Assembly (NCBI GenBank): GCA_964520785.1
Contig: CAZFQG010000033.1
Coordinates: 1-40,445 of the forward strand
Direction of reading: 5' to 3'
Source of the DNA: CAZFQG01 sp964520785
GTDB lineage: Bacteria > Planctomycetota > Planctomycetia > Pirellulales > Thermoguttaceae
Length of the DNA: 40,445 nucleotides
Shown here one piece after another: positions 31,973 through 40,406 of the stretch (positions are counted from its first letter, which is position 1; every line of letters starts with the position of its first letter). A program made the translations under genes and the position numbers. Below the pieces are notes generated by a model that saw only the letters and a list, made by a program, of their open reading frames with translations, was not told where the DNA came from and did no database searches.

Positions 31973-33142
31973 TCACCGAGGACCGAGCGCGCGCAGGCGG
32001 CGCGACGCCTCCTCCACCGCGGCTGCCGTCCGTTCCACTTCCTCTTCCGTCGTGAAACGGCCGATGGTCATTTGGAGGGTCCCGCGGATCGCTCGGGAGT
32101 CCATGCCGAGGGCTTGCAGGACGCGGCTTAGGTCGCACGGTCCGGGATCGTTAGCGCCCGGCGTGGCAGCGAGGTCGGGGATGCTCATGAGGAGGGATTC
32201 CGCGTCAGTCCCTTCGAATGTCACGGCGAGATGGCCGGGAAGGCGGGCCGAGCCGAGCGCCGGGCCGACGAGTTGAGTTCCCTCGACGCGCGAAATCAGC
32301 CGTTCATGAAGCCCGTCTCGCAGCCGGCGCAGACGTACGGCGTCTTCGTCGAGAGAATCCAAGGCCGACTCGGCGGCTTTGCCCAGGCCCACGGCCGCCG
32401 CGACGTCCACCGTCCCCGCGCGGCGGCCCTCCTCCTGGTGGCCCCCGGGGAAGAGCGGCTCCAGCCGGACGAACGGATCGCGGCCGCGAATGTGGAGGCA
32501 GCCGATACCCTTGGGGCCGTAAAACTTGTGGGCGCAGAAGCTCAGCAGATCTACCCCCGCCGCCTCGACGTCCAAGGGGACCTTCCCGGCGGCTTGTGCC
32601 GCGTCGACATGGAAGAGAACGCCGCGTTCCTTGCACAGCCGCCCGATCTCGGCGACCGGTTGGATCGCGCCGGTTTCCGGGTTCGCCCATTGTACGCTGA
32701 CCAACCGTGTGTCGGGACGAAGAGCCTCGGCGATCTTCTCCGGCGCAACGATGCCGGCCGAGTCGCTTCCATGCGGCTCCACGTCGACGAACGTGACCTC
32801 GCACCGCCCGCGACGAGAGTCCCTCTCCAACAGCAGGAAGACGGAATCGTGCTCGGTCTTTTGGGAGACGACGTGCTTTCCCCCGCCGCGTCGCGCCAGA
32901 GCCCCCCGGATGGCCCACGTGTTGCTCTCCGTCGCCGAGGAAGTAAACGTGATTTCTTTCGCGCGCCCCCCCGCCATCCGCGCCGCCGAATGCCGCGCCG
33001 CCTCGAGCGCCTCCGTCGCGTCCCATGCCAGCCGGTGGTATCCGGGCTCGGCCGATCCGAAGGACGCATTGAGAAACGGCATCATCGCTTCGAGGACTAC
33101 CGGATCCAAAGGCGTCGTCCTGTGGTTTTCCAGGTATAGCAT
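31973..33142 (-). CDS. NifS/IscS-like aminotransferase V protein without the usual active-site Cys
   Basis: A 389-residue PLP enzyme starting at MLYLENHRTTP (33142), as usual for the family; the frame stays open to 33247. Fold-type I cysteine desulfurase signatures are present: SSATESNTWAI, KTEHDSV with the PLP-stacking His98, HVDAAQAAGKVPLDV with Asp180 and Gln183, and FCAHKFYGPKGIG with the PLP Lys206. RRAGTVDVAA is also in place. The sulfur-transfer loop, normally S-G-S-A-C-x-S-G, reads ATPGANDPGPCDLSRVL here: the Cys position is Asp332, and a Cys (C336) occurs four residues later in a loop one residue shorter. It may be a desulfurase using the displaced Cys or a different PLP reaction. 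No iscU or scaffold gene is adjacent. Confidence 0.85.
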   Translation of the reverse strand: MLYLENHRTTPLDPVVLEAMMPFLNASFGSAEPGYHRLAWDATEALEAARHSAARMAGGRAKEITFTSSATESNTWAIRGALARRGGGKHVVSQKTEHDSVFLLLERDSRRGRCEVTFVDVEPHGSDSAGIVAPEKIAEALRPDTRLVSVQWANPETGAIQPVAEIGRLCKERGVLFHVDAAQAAGKVPLDVEAAGVDLLSFCAHKFYGPKGIGCLHIRGRDPFVRLEPLFPGGHQEEGRRAGTVDVAAAVGLGKAAESALDSLDEDAVRLRRLRDGLHERLISRVEGTQLVGPALGSARLPGHLAVTFEGTDAESLLMSIPDLAATPGANDPGPCDLSRVLQALGMDSRAIRGTLQMTIGRFTTEEEVERTAAAVEEASRRLRALGPR

Positions 33143-33218
33143 AGTAAACCGAGCGACGACGGCGAAACGGCGCGGCCGGAAGCCCGCCCCGTTCGCGCGG
33201 CGTCGTATCGTTGGAAAC

Positions 33219-34352
33219 TCATTTCCCCAACCGCCATCCCGATGCATCCACTTCCAACTTCGTGTGTCCCTTGTACCGGTCGTAGACCGCGTTCATTTCA
33301 TCGATGGAATCGAAGTATCCCACGACGTGGGCGGCGCTGAACGACTCTCCCGCCTTCACCGGCTTGCCGTGGACCTCTTCGATGAGGACGATGATGCCCC
33401 CCGGGCGCTGGCTGCACCAGGCCTCGTAGACCACGGACGGTTCAAGCGTCATTCCAGCGAGCCAGGGGCCGGCCGCGCCCGTCTCGGGGTCGCGGGTACG
33501 GTACGCGCGGATGAACCGCGGCGGTATCTTGTGGGTGTCGCGACGGTAGCCGAATTTCTCGTCCGGAGGGAACGCCTCGAAGAACTCGCTCGACGGAACG
33601 CGGCCCCCTTCGCCGTCGTTCAGGAAGCTCAGGTACATCTCGCTAAACGTGTCCCCTTCCTTGTGGCGGACGCAGCCGGGCGTGTCGTTCCGCAGAAACA
33701 TCTCGTCCGAATCGTTCACGCTGTCGATCTTGTCCATCAGAAGAAAATAGCGCTTCCCCTTGGGGAAGACGATAATCTGCGTCCACAGCGAGCCGGGTTT
33801 CCGGCCCGGGGCGGCATATTCGTAGTTGTACCGCGTCTTCACGGCGACGAAGTCCCCTCCGCGGATCACTTCCGGCTGGACGGGCTTCATCCGGTGACAA
33901 AGCTGCGGCCCCTCGACCATCCGCTTGCGGTGGCTGGTACCGTGGGCCATCTTCGCGTATTCCCGCCTCGCCGGATCGGTCTCGTTTTCGTACCACAGAT
34001 ACCGGCCCACTCCGTGGCCGTCCGGGGCGATCACTTCCTCGCCCCACGCCTCGTCGCTGCCGGCCTCCATCAGCCAATCGATCACCATCAAGCCGTCACC
34101 GATCTCACGGAACCCCGTCTTCTTGTCCAAGAACGATTGTTTCTCGATGCCGGTCATCCAGTGCTTCGGGTCTTTCTTCGGTATGACCGCTTCCAGAAGA
34201 TCGGTCTCGATCTTAATCGCCCGATCATCCTCCGTCACCCCGGCCCACGAAGAGGTGTCGGCACCGTCGGCCGAGCCCGGGAAGTGGACTGGTAAGAGGG
34301 CGAACAATGCGGCCACGAGGATCGCCCGACACGCCAAGCGAAATACGTTCAT
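33219..34352 (-). CDS. Exported protein of unknown function, 377 residues
   Basis: I do not recognise a named family. The ATG at 34352 follows AAGGAG and begins a signal peptide (LACRAILVAALFALLPVHFPGSADG); the frame reaches 34436 without further support. The mature protein has a beta-rich pattern: IKIETDLLEAVIPKKDPKHWM, SLWTQIIVFPKGKRYFLLMDKIDSVN and VKAGESFSAAHVVGYFDSIDEMN. It has many aromatic and charged residues and ends KLEVDASGWRLGK. Such beta-sandwich content in planctomycetes often goes with polysaccharide-binding or degrading proteins, and the nearby carbohydrate genes fit, but this is inference. It lies 77 bases beyond the start side of the NifS-like gene on the same strand, so the two could be co-transcribed. 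Confidence 0.75.
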   Translation of the reverse strand: MNVFRLACRAILVAALFALLPVHFPGSADGADTSSWAGVTEDDRAIKIETDLLEAVIPKKDPKHWMTGIEKQSFLDKKTGFREIGDGLMVIDWLMEAGSDEAWGEEVIAPDGHGVGRYLWYENETDPARREYAKMAHGTSHRKRMVEGPQLCHRMKPVQPEVIRGGDFVAVKTRYNYEYAAPGRKPGSLWTQIIVFPKGKRYFLLMDKIDSVNDSDEMFLRNDTPGCVRHKEGDTFSEMYLSFLNDGEGGRVPSSEFFEAFPPDEKFGYRRDTHKIPPRFIRAYRTRDPETGAAGPWLAGMTLEPSVVYEAWCSQRPGGIIVLIEEVHGKPVKAGESFSAAHVVGYFDSIDEMNAVYDRYKGHTKLEVDASGWRLGK

Positions 34353-34527
34353 GCAGCGGCTCCTTGGATACTCGATGGATACTCGATTCCGGTTGTGAAA
34401 AGAACAGGCCCCGGCCGGACGAGCCGAGGACGACAATATCCAATTTCGCCGGGAAACGAGCGGTTGTCAAGAATCCCGTCCCTCGGAATCGATAAGACTC
34501 TTCTTGTTGGTTTTTTTGATTTCTGAG

Positions 34528-34556
34528 TTGCCACCAACGGCGGGTTCTGCTACATT
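34528..34556 (+). promoter_or_regulatory. Putative sigma70-type promoter for the SMP-30 gene
   Basis: TTGCCA (34528-34533; 5 of 6), 17 bases, then TACATT (34551-34556; 4 of 6). The expected start of transcription is near 34563, about 30 bases before the ATG, and CAAAGGAG stands in the leader. Confidence 0.5.
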
Positions 34557-34592
34557 GGCGGTTCCGCCTCCATTTCCGGCAAAGGAGTTCGC

Positions 34593-35462
34593 ATGAATCC
34601 CGAACTAGTCCTCGACGCGAAGGCCGCACTGGGTGAAGGTCCCCTCTGGTCGGCCAAAGACCGGTGTCTGTATTGGGTCGATATCGACGCCGGGCACGTC
34701 CACCTATTCGATCCCGTCTCCGCCGCGGACCGGACGATCCGCGTCGGTCAAGCAGTCGGCACGGTCGTGCCGCGGCGGCGCGGGGGGGTGATGCTGGCGC
34801 TGCGTCACGGGTTCGCGTCGCTCGATCTTCAGACCGAGCGGGTGGAAATGCTCGTCGATCCCCAGCCCGACGAGGGCACGCGGTTCAACGACGGCAAGTG
34901 CGACCCGGCGGGCCGCTTCTGGGCCGGAACGCTCGACCCGACCGATGCGCCGCGGCGCGGCGCGCTCTACCGACTGGACGCCGACCTGTCCGTCCATACG
35001 ATGATTCCGCGGGTGACCATCGCCAACGGCATCGCCTGGAGCCTCGACGCGAGAACGCTCTACTTCATCGACACGCCCACCCTTCGCGTTACCGCGTTCG
35101 ATTACGACAACCACTCCGGCAACATCGCGAATCCGCGGACGGTGGTCGAAATCCCCGAGGAGGACGGTTGGCCCGATGGAATGGCCATCGACGCGGCGGG
35201 AAACCTGTGGATCGGAATGTGGGAAGGCTATCAGGTCGGATGCTGGAACCCGCGGACCGGAAGGAAGCTCGCGTCCATCCGCGTCCCGGCGAAACGGGTC
35301 ACCGCGTGCGCCTTTGGTGGCGAGAACCTCGACGAACTCTACATCACTACCGCCCGAATGGAGCTGTCGGACGAAGAACTCGAAGAACACCCCCACTCCG
35401 GCGGCATCTTCCGAGTAAAGCCGGGTGTCCGCGGAATCAGGGCGTTCGAATTCGCGGGGTGA
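34593..35462 (+). CDS. SMP-30/gluconolactonase family protein
   Basis: A 289-residue cytoplasmic six-bladed propeller hydrolase that opens sugar lactones or related substrates with a divalent metal. The four metal ligands are in place: E15 in LGEGPLW, N99 in TRFNDGKCDPAGRFW, N145 in TIANGIAWS and D195 in GWPDGMAID, matching Glu18, Asn103, Asn154 and Asp204 of human regucalcin in order. There is no signal peptide. CAAAGGAG precedes the ATG. In a sugar-acid pathway it would act after a dehydrogenase; the nearby aldo/keto reductase is a conceivable partner, but they are separated by a CapA-like gene. Confidence 0.92.
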   Translation: MNPELVLDAKAALGEGPLWSAKDRCLYWVDIDAGHVHLFDPVSAADRTIRVGQAVGTVVPRRRGGVMLALRHGFASLDLQTERVEMLVDPQPDEGTRFNDGKCDPAGRFWAGTLDPTDAPRRGALYRLDADLSVHTMIPRVTIANGIAWSLDARTLYFIDTPTLRVTAFDYDNHSGNIANPRTVVEIPEEDGWPDGMAIDAAGNLWIGMWEGYQVGCWNPRTGRKLASIRVPAKRVTACAFGGENLDELYITTARMELSDEELEEHPHSGGIFRVKPGVRGIRAFEFAG

Positions 35463-35673
35463 AGCGACTCCCGTTTGCCGGTACCGGCCCAAATAGCGCG
35501 CGCCGCTCACGGCGAACCGCTCCCTCCATTTTCGGGCCAGATTTCCGACGGGAACCATCGGAACCATCATCCTCATTGATCGCTTGTGAAAGCAGCGTTA
35601 ACAGACTATTAAGTCGTTTTGGCACGATTTTTGCCCCCCGAATCTATTGCCCCGACCCACGGTGCTCTGTGCC

Positions 35674-36840
35674 ATGCCCAGTGGCAACCGATTGAAGACC
35701 GGCGGACGCGAGGAGACGAAGTTGACTGAACCGATTAGCATATTTCTGTGCGGCGATGTGATGACCGCCCGGGGCATCGACCAGGTGCTCAGCCATCCCG
35801 GCGACCCGAGTTTGTACGAATGGTACGTGAAGGACGCGCGGCAATACGTGGAACTGGCCGAACGGAAGCACGGTCCGATCGACCGCCCCATTCACGATGC
35901 GGACCTTTGGGGGGTTGGGTCGGAAACGCTCAAGAAGGTTGGCCCCGCGGCACGAATCATCAACCTGGAGACGGCCGTCACGGTCAGTGGCGAATTCTGG
36001 GAGGAGAAGGGTATTCATTATCGGATGTCACCGCGCAACGTCGGCTGTCTTACGGCGGCCGGAGTGGATTGTTGTGTCCTGGCGAATAATCACGTCCTCG
36101 ATTGGGGCCGACCGGGCCTCGATGAGACGTTAACGACGTTACAACTCGCGGGGCTCAAGACGGCCGGTGCCGGCGAGAATCTACGGTCGGCGACGGAACC
36201 GGCGGAGATCGCCACCGCGTCGGGGCAAACGATTCTCGTATTCGGCTTCGCGACGGAAAAGAGCGGCGTTCCACCGGACTGGGCCGCATCGGAAGAGGAA
36301 TCCGGCGTTCAGTTTCTGCCGGACCTTTCCGCGGAGTCGTTCGCCCGCGCTGCCGAGACTATCCAGGCGGCGCGGCGTGATGAGTCCGACATCGTCATCG
36401 TGTCGATTCACTGGGGATCGAACTGGGCCTATGCCATTTCGGACGAAGAGAGACGTTTCGCCCATCGTCTCATTGAAGAAGCCGGCGTCGACATCGTTCA
36501 CGGGCACTCTTCGCACCATGTCAAGGCGGTCGAGGTTCATTGCGAACGTTTTATTCTCTACGGGTGCGGAGATCTGATCACGGATTACGAGGGCATCGCG
36601 GGCAATGAAGCCTACCGCGGCGACCTGGGCTTGATGTACTTCGCCGGAGTCGATCCGGAGACGGGAAGGCTTGAATCGTTGCGGATGCGGCCGACGCAGA
36701 TGCGCGGTTTGCGGCTAAGCGAACCGACCGACGGCGACGTAGCATGGATACTGAATACGCTCAATCGTCAGGGTCGTCGTTTCGGTACGCGAGTTCGCCT
36801 TGAAGAGGATCGAATGCTCCACCTCGACTGGATACCGTGA
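35674..36840 (+). CDS. CapA/PgsA-like metallophosphatase-fold protein
   Basis: A 388-residue member of the CapA family (PGA_cap, calcineurin-like fold). Signatures: IFLCGDVMTARGID at the front, RIINLETAVTV, CVLANNHVLDWGRPGL with the Asn-His metal motif, IVIVSIHWGSNWAY, and VHGHSSHHVKAVEV with the GHSxHH-type site. CapA proteins in Bacillus act in poly-gamma-glutamate capsule assembly, but most family members, like this one, lack a membrane anchor and the neighbouring capB/capC genes, so the role is open. No signal peptide is evident at the start chosen; the ATG at 35674 lacks a clear ribosome binding site, and TTG at 35647 is an alternative. A region of about 210 bases precedes it. Confidence 0.85.
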   Translation: MPSGNRLKTGGREETKLTEPISIFLCGDVMTARGIDQVLSHPGDPSLYEWYVKDARQYVELAERKHGPIDRPIHDADLWGVGSETLKKVGPAARIINLETAVTVSGEFWEEKGIHYRMSPRNVGCLTAAGVDCCVLANNHVLDWGRPGLDETLTTLQLAGLKTAGAGENLRSATEPAEIATASGQTILVFGFATEKSGVPPDWAASEEESGVQFLPDLSAESFARAAETIQAARRDESDIVIVSIHWGSNWAYAISDEERRFAHRLIEEAGVDIVHGHSSHHVKAVEVHCERFILYGCGDLITDYEGIAGNEAYRGDLGLMYFAGVDPETGRLESLRMRPTQMRGLRLSEPTDGDVAWILNTLNRQGRRFGTRVRLEEDRMLHLDWIP

Positions 36841-36910
36841 TTTCGCGAATCAAAAACAATTGCAGGAGAATCGCCCGGTCGTCCATCTCAATCAAAGAAA
36901 GGAATATAAA

Positions 36911-37840
36911 ATGGAACGACATCCATTTGGCAACACCGGATTCGAAGTCTCACCGGTCGGCTTCGGCGGCGCCCCAATCGGGGTCCTGGAGACCGAACAG
37001 AAGGAGGTTGCCACGATCTTGAACACCCTTCTCGACGAAGGGGTCAACGTGATCGATACGGCGGCGGCCTATTCCGGCTCCGAAGAAGCGATCGGCAATG
37101 CCGTGTCGCACCGCCGCGACGAATTCGTCTTGATCACCAAATGCGGTTCCGCGGGAAGTCCCGAGTCGCCGGAATGGAAGCCCGAGACGCTGGCGTCGAC
37201 GGTCGACCGGGCCCTGTCTCGACTGAAAACCGACCACCTGGACGTGATGCTGTTGCATTCCGGCGGACTGGAAATTCTGCGGAAGGGAGACGCTCTGGAA
37301 ACGCTGGTCCGAGCGCGCGATGCGGGCAAAATTCTCCACGTGGGATACTCCGGCGACAACGACGCGGCCGTCTTCGCGGCAAACCTCCCGGATATCGCGG
37401 TGATCGAGACCTCGCTAAACATCTGCGACCAGGCGAACCTCGATGTCGTGTTGCCGGAAGCGCGAAAACGGAATCTCGGCGTCATCGCCAAACGCCCCAT
37501 CGCGAACGCGGCGTGGAAGGATCTTTCACAGCAGAGGGGCTTCTATCAGAGCTACGCGAAGGACTACACCGACCGTCTCGGGAGGATGGGCATCACACCT
37601 TCGGAGCTGGGTTTCTCGGGGAATAACGCCGAGGTGTGGCCGGAGATCGCGTTGCGGTTTACGCTCTCCCAACCGAAAGTCCACACGGCCATCATCGGGA
37701 CGACGAACCCAAAACACGCCAAAGCGAATATCGCGGCGGCAAAAAAGGGCCCGCTTCCGGACGAGGCGGTCGAAGCCATTCGCAACGCTTTTCGGTCCGC
37801 GGAATCGGCCTCTGGCGAGAAGTGGCTCGGCCTGACATGA
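36911..37840 (+). CDS. Aldo/keto reductase
   Basis: A 309-residue cytoplasmic NADPH-type aldo/keto reductase. The start at 36911 follows AAGAAAGGA and begins MERHPFGNTGFEVSPVGFGG, the standard AKR entry. The catalytic tetrad is present: D49 and Y54 in VIDTAAAYSGSE, K77 in LITKCG and H116 in VMLLHSGG. Cofactor-binding sequence near the C-terminus includes IIGTTNPKHAKANI. It has two short inserts and no iron-sulfur Cys cluster, unlike some planctomycete AKRs. Substrate is probably a sugar or other carbonyl. The short leader to CapA (70 bases) allows co-transcription. Confidence 0.92.
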   Translation: MERHPFGNTGFEVSPVGFGGAPIGVLETEQKEVATILNTLLDEGVNVIDTAAAYSGSEEAIGNAVSHRRDEFVLITKCGSAGSPESPEWKPETLASTVDRALSRLKTDHLDVMLLHSGGLEILRKGDALETLVRARDAGKILHVGYSGDNDAAVFAANLPDIAVIETSLNICDQANLDVVLPEARKRNLGVIAKRPIANAAWKDLSQQRGFYQSYAKDYTDRLGRMGITPSELGFSGNNAEVWPEIALRFTLSQPKVHTAIIGTTNPKHAKANIAAAKKGPLPDEAVEAIRNAFRSAESASGEKWLGLT

Positions 37841-37848
37841 GAAAATGA

Positions 37849-37877
37849 TTGACGAATCGAGAACCGGCCGATAAATT
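37849..37877 (+). promoter_or_regulatory. Putative sigma70-type promoter for the PA14-propeller gene
   Basis: TTGACG (37849-37854; 5 of 6), 17 bases, then TAAATT (37872-37877; 4 of 6). It lies just after the aldo/keto reductase stop. The expected start of transcription is near 37884. Confidence 0.45.
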
Positions 37878-38003
37878 GAGCATCATGACGTGGTAGCGGG
37901 AATAGGTTGCTTCGTCGCCCATTCGCCGCTCTTATGCAGCGCGGTACAACCGGACCTTGCAAGCGGCCTCGACCGCTGGTTGGATTCCCACATGGAGAAC
38001 AGC

Positions 38004-40016
38004 ATGAATGGTATAGGGTTTTTGCCGGCGACAGCAGCGCTGCTCGCGTGTTGTTTCCTCCAGCCGGTTCTTGCGGAAGAACAGTCCGACCCACCACGAA
38101 GTCTCAAACCGGGCGTGGCTTACGTCTTCTTCGACGACGTCGCCTTCACGCGGCCCGGCAGCCACGGCACGGACGCGGGAATCAAGAACCACGGACGGGT
38201 CGTTGAAATCGCAAGCCAAGGCGTGGACGAACGGATCGACCTGGACATCGAAGGAATCAACGACTTCGCGCGGCTGTGGATCGGCCAAGTCCGTTTTCCC
38301 GAGAGCGCGGAGGTCACCTTTTCGACGGAGGTCGACAGCGGCATGCGACTTTTTCTCGGCGATGCGTGCGTGCTCGATGCGTGGGACGGTTCGACGTCGC
38401 GCGAAGGCAGTATCCGGGTGTCGGCCGGCCAGGTGCTCCCTTTGCGCGTCGAGTACGTGCAGACCGGGGGCCCGTCGTACGCGCGACTCTACTGGCAATG
38501 GCCGGGCGGGCCTCGCGAACTGGTCCCGGCGACGGCGTTTTGGCACAGCCCGGAGGACCTCGCTCTCGCGAAAGAGGTCGCGGCCGGAAACCGCCGCGTC
38601 ACGCCGGGCGCCGGCACGGTCGTCTCCGCCCCCCAAGGCGACGAAGCGAGGTGCGACGCCATTTACCGGCCCGGCACCGGCGCCGCGGAAGACGCCGGAC
38701 CGATCCGCCTCTCCGGCGGACCCCATTTGTTCATCGACGACTATCTCATCGCCGAGTCCCGCAATGTGAAACGCCGGGTGAATTGCCCCACGCGCGATCC
38801 GGATATCCCCAACCCGCTCGTCACCGGAAAGGAGGACGAGTGCGTCGCCCCCTACACCACGGTCGTCCGCGATCCGGAGACGGGAAGGTTTCGTCTCTGG
38901 TACAACATCTACAAGGAAAAACACCAGGACGGTTCGGCCCGGTTCGCGTTGTTGGAATCCGAAGACGGTATCCACTGGATCCGCCCGCACCGGGTGCTCA
39001 AGGAGCCGGGTCCCGTCAACTTCGGGTGTTCGGTGCTGGACGAAGGGCCCGGTTTTTCCAATCCTTCCCAGCGCTACAAACTCGCGTGGTGGAACGATGG
39101 GGGAATGAAGATCGCCGTATCGGCCGACGGCATGCACTGGCGGATGTTCGCGCCGCGCCCCGTCTTCTACCATAACCACGACATCAACAACCTCTTCCGC
39201 GACACGTTGCGCGACTGCTACGTCGCGACGTTTTCGGTTCACGCGGAAGGTCCGGACTGGGAAGGCCTGCGGCGGTGTAGCATGCAGACTCGCAGCAAAG
39301 ATCTCATCCACTGGGAAAAGCCGTGGTACATTCTCACGCCGAACGATAAACTCGAACCGGGCCAAACGCAGTTCTACAGCATGCAAGGGCATTTGATTCG
39401 CGGCGACCTCTGGATCGGACTCGTCAAGGTATTGCATGACGACTGGCAAGCACCGGGAACACCCGAAGGCGCCTTCGGCGTCGGCTATACCGCGCTCGCC
39501 TGGACCCGGGACGGAACCCACTGGGTCCGCGATCTCGAACCGTTCTTCGAACCCGACCCGAATCCCGAGGCCTGGGACCATGCCCACGCCTGGATGGACT
39601 ACCAATTGCCCATGGGCGACGAGGTCTGGATATACTACGGCGGTTACAAGTACGGCCACAAGATGGACCGCTGGGAAGGGCGACAGCTCGGGCTGGTGAA
39701 GATGCCCCGAGATCGCTACGTCTCGCGCGATGCCGGAACCGAGGAGGGAACCCTCCGTACGCCGCCGGTGGTCCTGACCGGGAAGGGCATTACGGTCAAC
39801 GCCGACGTGAAGGGGGAATTGCGACTCCGCATACTGGACGCCGACGGCAACCCGCTGGACGGATTCGATCTGGCCGACTGCGAAGCCGTCCGTGGGGACG
39901 ATCTGGCGCACCATATCCGGTGGAAGGGGGCGTGGAATTCGGCCAAAGGCCGCCCGGTGCGCATCGAATTCGTGATGCGCGAGGCCAAATTGTACGGGTT
40001 TGCGCAAGAGCATTGA
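38004..40016 (+). CDS. Exported PA14-domain and glycosidase-like propeller protein
   Basis: A 670-residue exported protein. The ATG at 38004 follows GGAG by 7 bases and gives a signal peptide (FLPATAALLACCFLQPVLA); earlier starts (37890, 37992) would bury it. Residues about 35-180 resemble a PA14 sugar-binding domain: DFARLWIGQVRFPESAEVTF, DSGMRLFLGDACVLDAWDG and LPLRVEYVQ. Residues about 225-600 form a GH43/GH32-like five-bladed propeller: PHLFIDDYLIAES, TTVVRDPETGRFRLWYNIYK and degenerate Asp-box-like turns (SEDGIHW, SADGMHW, TRDGTHW). A C-terminal beta domain follows (about 605-670). The DUF-like 'DDYLI' entry is common in planctomycetes. Activity is unproven; glycan binding and possibly hydrolysis are inferred. 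Confidence 0.8.
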   Translation: MNGIGFLPATAALLACCFLQPVLAEEQSDPPRSLKPGVAYVFFDDVAFTRPGSHGTDAGIKNHGRVVEIASQGVDERIDLDIEGINDFARLWIGQVRFPESAEVTFSTEVDSGMRLFLGDACVLDAWDGSTSREGSIRVSAGQVLPLRVEYVQTGGPSYARLYWQWPGGPRELVPATAFWHSPEDLALAKEVAAGNRRVTPGAGTVVSAPQGDEARCDAIYRPGTGAAEDAGPIRLSGGPHLFIDDYLIAESRNVKRRVNCPTRDPDIPNPLVTGKEDECVAPYTTVVRDPETGRFRLWYNIYKEKHQDGSARFALLESEDGIHWIRPHRVLKEPGPVNFGCSVLDEGPGFSNPSQRYKLAWWNDGGMKIAVSADGMHWRMFAPRPVFYHNHDINNLFRDTLRDCYVATFSVHAEGPDWEGLRRCSMQTRSKDLIHWEKPWYILTPNDKLEPGQTQFYSMQGHLIRGDLWIGLVKVLHDDWQAPGTPEGAFGVGYTALAWTRDGTHWVRDLEPFFEPDPNPEAWDHAHAWMDYQLPMGDEVWIYYGGYKYGHKMDRWEGRQLGLVKMPRDRYVSRDAGTEEGTLRTPPVVLTGKGITVNADVKGELRLRILDADGNPLDGFDLADCEAVRGDDLAHHIRWKGAWNSAKGRPVRIEFVMREAKLYGFAQEH

Positions 40017-40103
40017 GGCCGCGTCGCATGTAATGCCAAAGTCAAGGGGATGTGCATGCCGCGAGAGTTCGTCGCGGCACCACCATCGTGAAAGGACCGC
40101 GCC

Positions 40104-40307
40104 ATGATTGCCCGCGAGAGTCGCGGTTTTACCCTTGTTGATCTGCTCGTCCTAATCGTGATTATCGGCATCCTGATTGCCCTGCTGCCAGGGCCAGCGC
40201 GCATAAATACGCAGGATAGGCAAACCAGGTACGCGTGCGCGATCCATTGCATTCTGCTATCCTATATCTCTAGTTCGCGGTGCATGGTGTGCCGCGCGTG
40301 GTTATAA
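40104..40307 (+). pseudogene. Truncated type IV prepilin-like protein (DUF1559-type remnant)
   Basis: The frame opens with a prepilin-type leader and methylation site, ESRGFTLVDLLVLIVIIGIL, in which the usual Glu5 is Asp. This fits the N-terminus of DUF1559-type planctomycete proteins. After IALLP the family's 'AVQAAREAARR..C.NNL' region is only weakly kept (ARINTQDRQTRYACAIHC), then the frame ends after 67 residues, whereas family members have about 300. GAAAGGA stands before the ATG. It is probably a decayed copy, and the DNA beyond it has no continuation that I can see before the window edge. A very short functional pilin-like peptide is not excluded. Confidence 0.5.
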
Positions 40308-40385
40308 GTGCATGGAGGATGATCGATGGCTGGGCCTAGCGTCTCGTTGGATTCCTTGCTACGCAACGAAGTTAATGTGCGCCCG

Positions 40386-40406
40386 CCCTGCTTCGCAGGG
40401 TTCCTT
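40386..40406 (+). terminator. Weak terminator-like hairpin near the right edge
   Basis: CCCTGC (40386-40391) pairs with GCAGGG (40395-40400) around a three-base loop, followed by TTCCTT. The stem is short and the T tract is broken. It lies about 80 bases after the pilin remnant. Confidence 0.35.
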
